From Deltaproteobacteria bacterium (GTDB lineage: Bacteria > Desulfobacterota > DSM-4660 > Desulfatiglandales > Desulfatiglandaceae): DNA of 6,667 nt. This document shows positions 6,191-6,667 of the stretch, one piece after another. The stretch's first letter is position 1; each line of letters opens with the position of its first letter. Location: the NCBI GenBank assembly GCA_018644785.1, contig JABGPV010000264.1, positions 1 to 6,667 of the forward strand, read 5' to 3'. The notes below the pieces were generated by a model. It made no database searches and was not told the origin of the DNA. It saw only the letters and a list, made by a program, of their open reading frames with translations. The position numbers and the translations under genes are program-made.

Positions 6191-6667
6191 TTACATGAAG
6201 GTTTGTCTGTTTTTCTGTATTGCATAAAAAACCACCGGCACGATCACCAGGGTAAAAAGGGTTGACGCGAAGAGCCCGAAAATCAAGGCCCATGCCAGCC
6301 CCGAAAAGATGGGATCCAGGGTGATGGGCCAGGCCCCCAGGGCCGTGGTGGCGGCGGTCAGCAAAATGGGCCGCAGTCTAATAGCACCGCTTTGCAAAAT
6401 GGCCTCCCGAAGGGCTATCCCTTTTTTTACAGCGCCGTTTACAAATTCAATGAGTACCAGGGAATTTCGAATGACAATGCCTCCCAGGGCGATCATGCCG
6501 ATCATGCTGGTGGCGGTGAAAAAGACCGGGTTGTCAAAACCTCCCACGGGATCCGCCAACAGCAGATTGAGCAGCCAGAAACCCGGCATGATGCCGATGA
6601 GGGTCAAGGGAACCGACAGCATGATCAGAAGGGGCATGAAAAATGAATTCATCTGGATCACCAGCAG
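6191..6667 (-). CDS. RND efflux pump inner-membrane subunit (AcrB/CzcA-like), C-terminal fragment
   Basis: The last 158 codons of a large gene that is open at the right edge (the frame reads LLVIQMNSFFMP into the window). It contains the closing TM bundle of an RND permease: hydrophobic segments at about fragment residues 9-33, 50-74, 99-116 and 124-149. The signature TSMIGMIALGGIVIRNSLVL, then IEFVN, corresponds to TM10-11 of AcrB-like pumps, and RLRPILLTAATTALGAWPITL to the conserved 'RlRPIlmT' region before the last helices. The protein ends normally with NRQTFM and TAA (6191-6193). Such pumps take part in tripartite export of drugs, metals or small molecules with a periplasmic adaptor and an outer-membrane channel; which class cannot be decided from the end alone. 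It is separated by 124 nt from vapB, so it probably belongs to a different transcription unit. Confidence 0.9.
   Translation of the reverse strand: MLVIQMNSFFMPLLIMLSVPLTLIGIMPGFWLLNLLLADPVGGFDNPVFFTATSMIGMIALGGIVIRNSLVLIEFVNGAVKKGIALREAILQSGAIRLRPILLTAATTALGAWPITLDPIFSGLAWALIFGLFASTLFTLVIVPVVFYAIQKNRQTFM

Noticed and set aside
6099..6293. Minus-strand 64-codon frame across the end of the RND gene and the vapB upstream region
   Set aside because: It overlaps the RND C-terminus out of frame and has no clear start signal; the AT-rich gap is better explained as the vapBC promoter region.

Overview
All recognisable genes in this 6.7-kb window lie on the minus strand, so they are read from the right end to the left. 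The base composition, the PAS-containing HELNQPL-type histidine kinase, the lone receiver and the RND/MMPL-type transporters look like a Gram-negative, possibly Desulfobacterota (deltaproteobacterial) chromosome. This is an impression from protein style, not a search result.

Layout in transcription order. (1) 6667-6191: C-terminal end of an AcrB/CzcA-like RND efflux pump, cut by the window edge. (2) 6190-6067: AT-rich intergenic stretch with a plausible promoter and two TCATGA palindromes exactly 21 bp apart, which fit an autoregulated toxin-antitoxin promoter. (3) 6066-5394: vapB (ribbon-helix-helix antitoxin) and vapC (PIN-domain RNase toxin), one base apart and much more AT-rich in places than the neighbours. 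(4) 5346-4189: a membrane-anchored metallophosphoesterase of the YkuE/YaeI type, probably with a GTG start. (5) 4123-2540: an acyl-CoA synthetase-like AMP-forming ligase. (6) 2532-664: a membrane sensor histidine kinase (TM, periplasmic sensor, TM, HAMP, PAS, HisKA, HATPase). (7) 628-230: a single-domain CheY-like response regulator that appears to start with TTG. (8) 214-1: N-terminus of an MMPL-like RND-superfamily exporter, running off the left edge.

Genes 5-8 are separated by only 7, 35 and 15 nt and have their own Shine-Dalgarno sequences, so they most likely form one operon: a periplasmic-signal two-component system physically linked to an acyl-activating enzyme and a probable lipid or organic-molecule exporter. 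The regulator has no DNA-binding domain, so its output must go through protein contacts or a further phosphorelay partner. The metallophosphoesterase, 65 nt upstream of the ligase, may belong to the same transcript. I see no convincing rho-independent terminator, RNA gene, CRISPR array or insertion sequence.

The points most worth a second look are an Asp replacing the usually invariant A8 glycine of the acyl ligase, a 17-bp tandem repeat (2.5 copies) that carries both the kinase stop and the regulator TTG start, the kinase/ligase/exporter gene combination itself, and the spaced palindromes in front of vapB.
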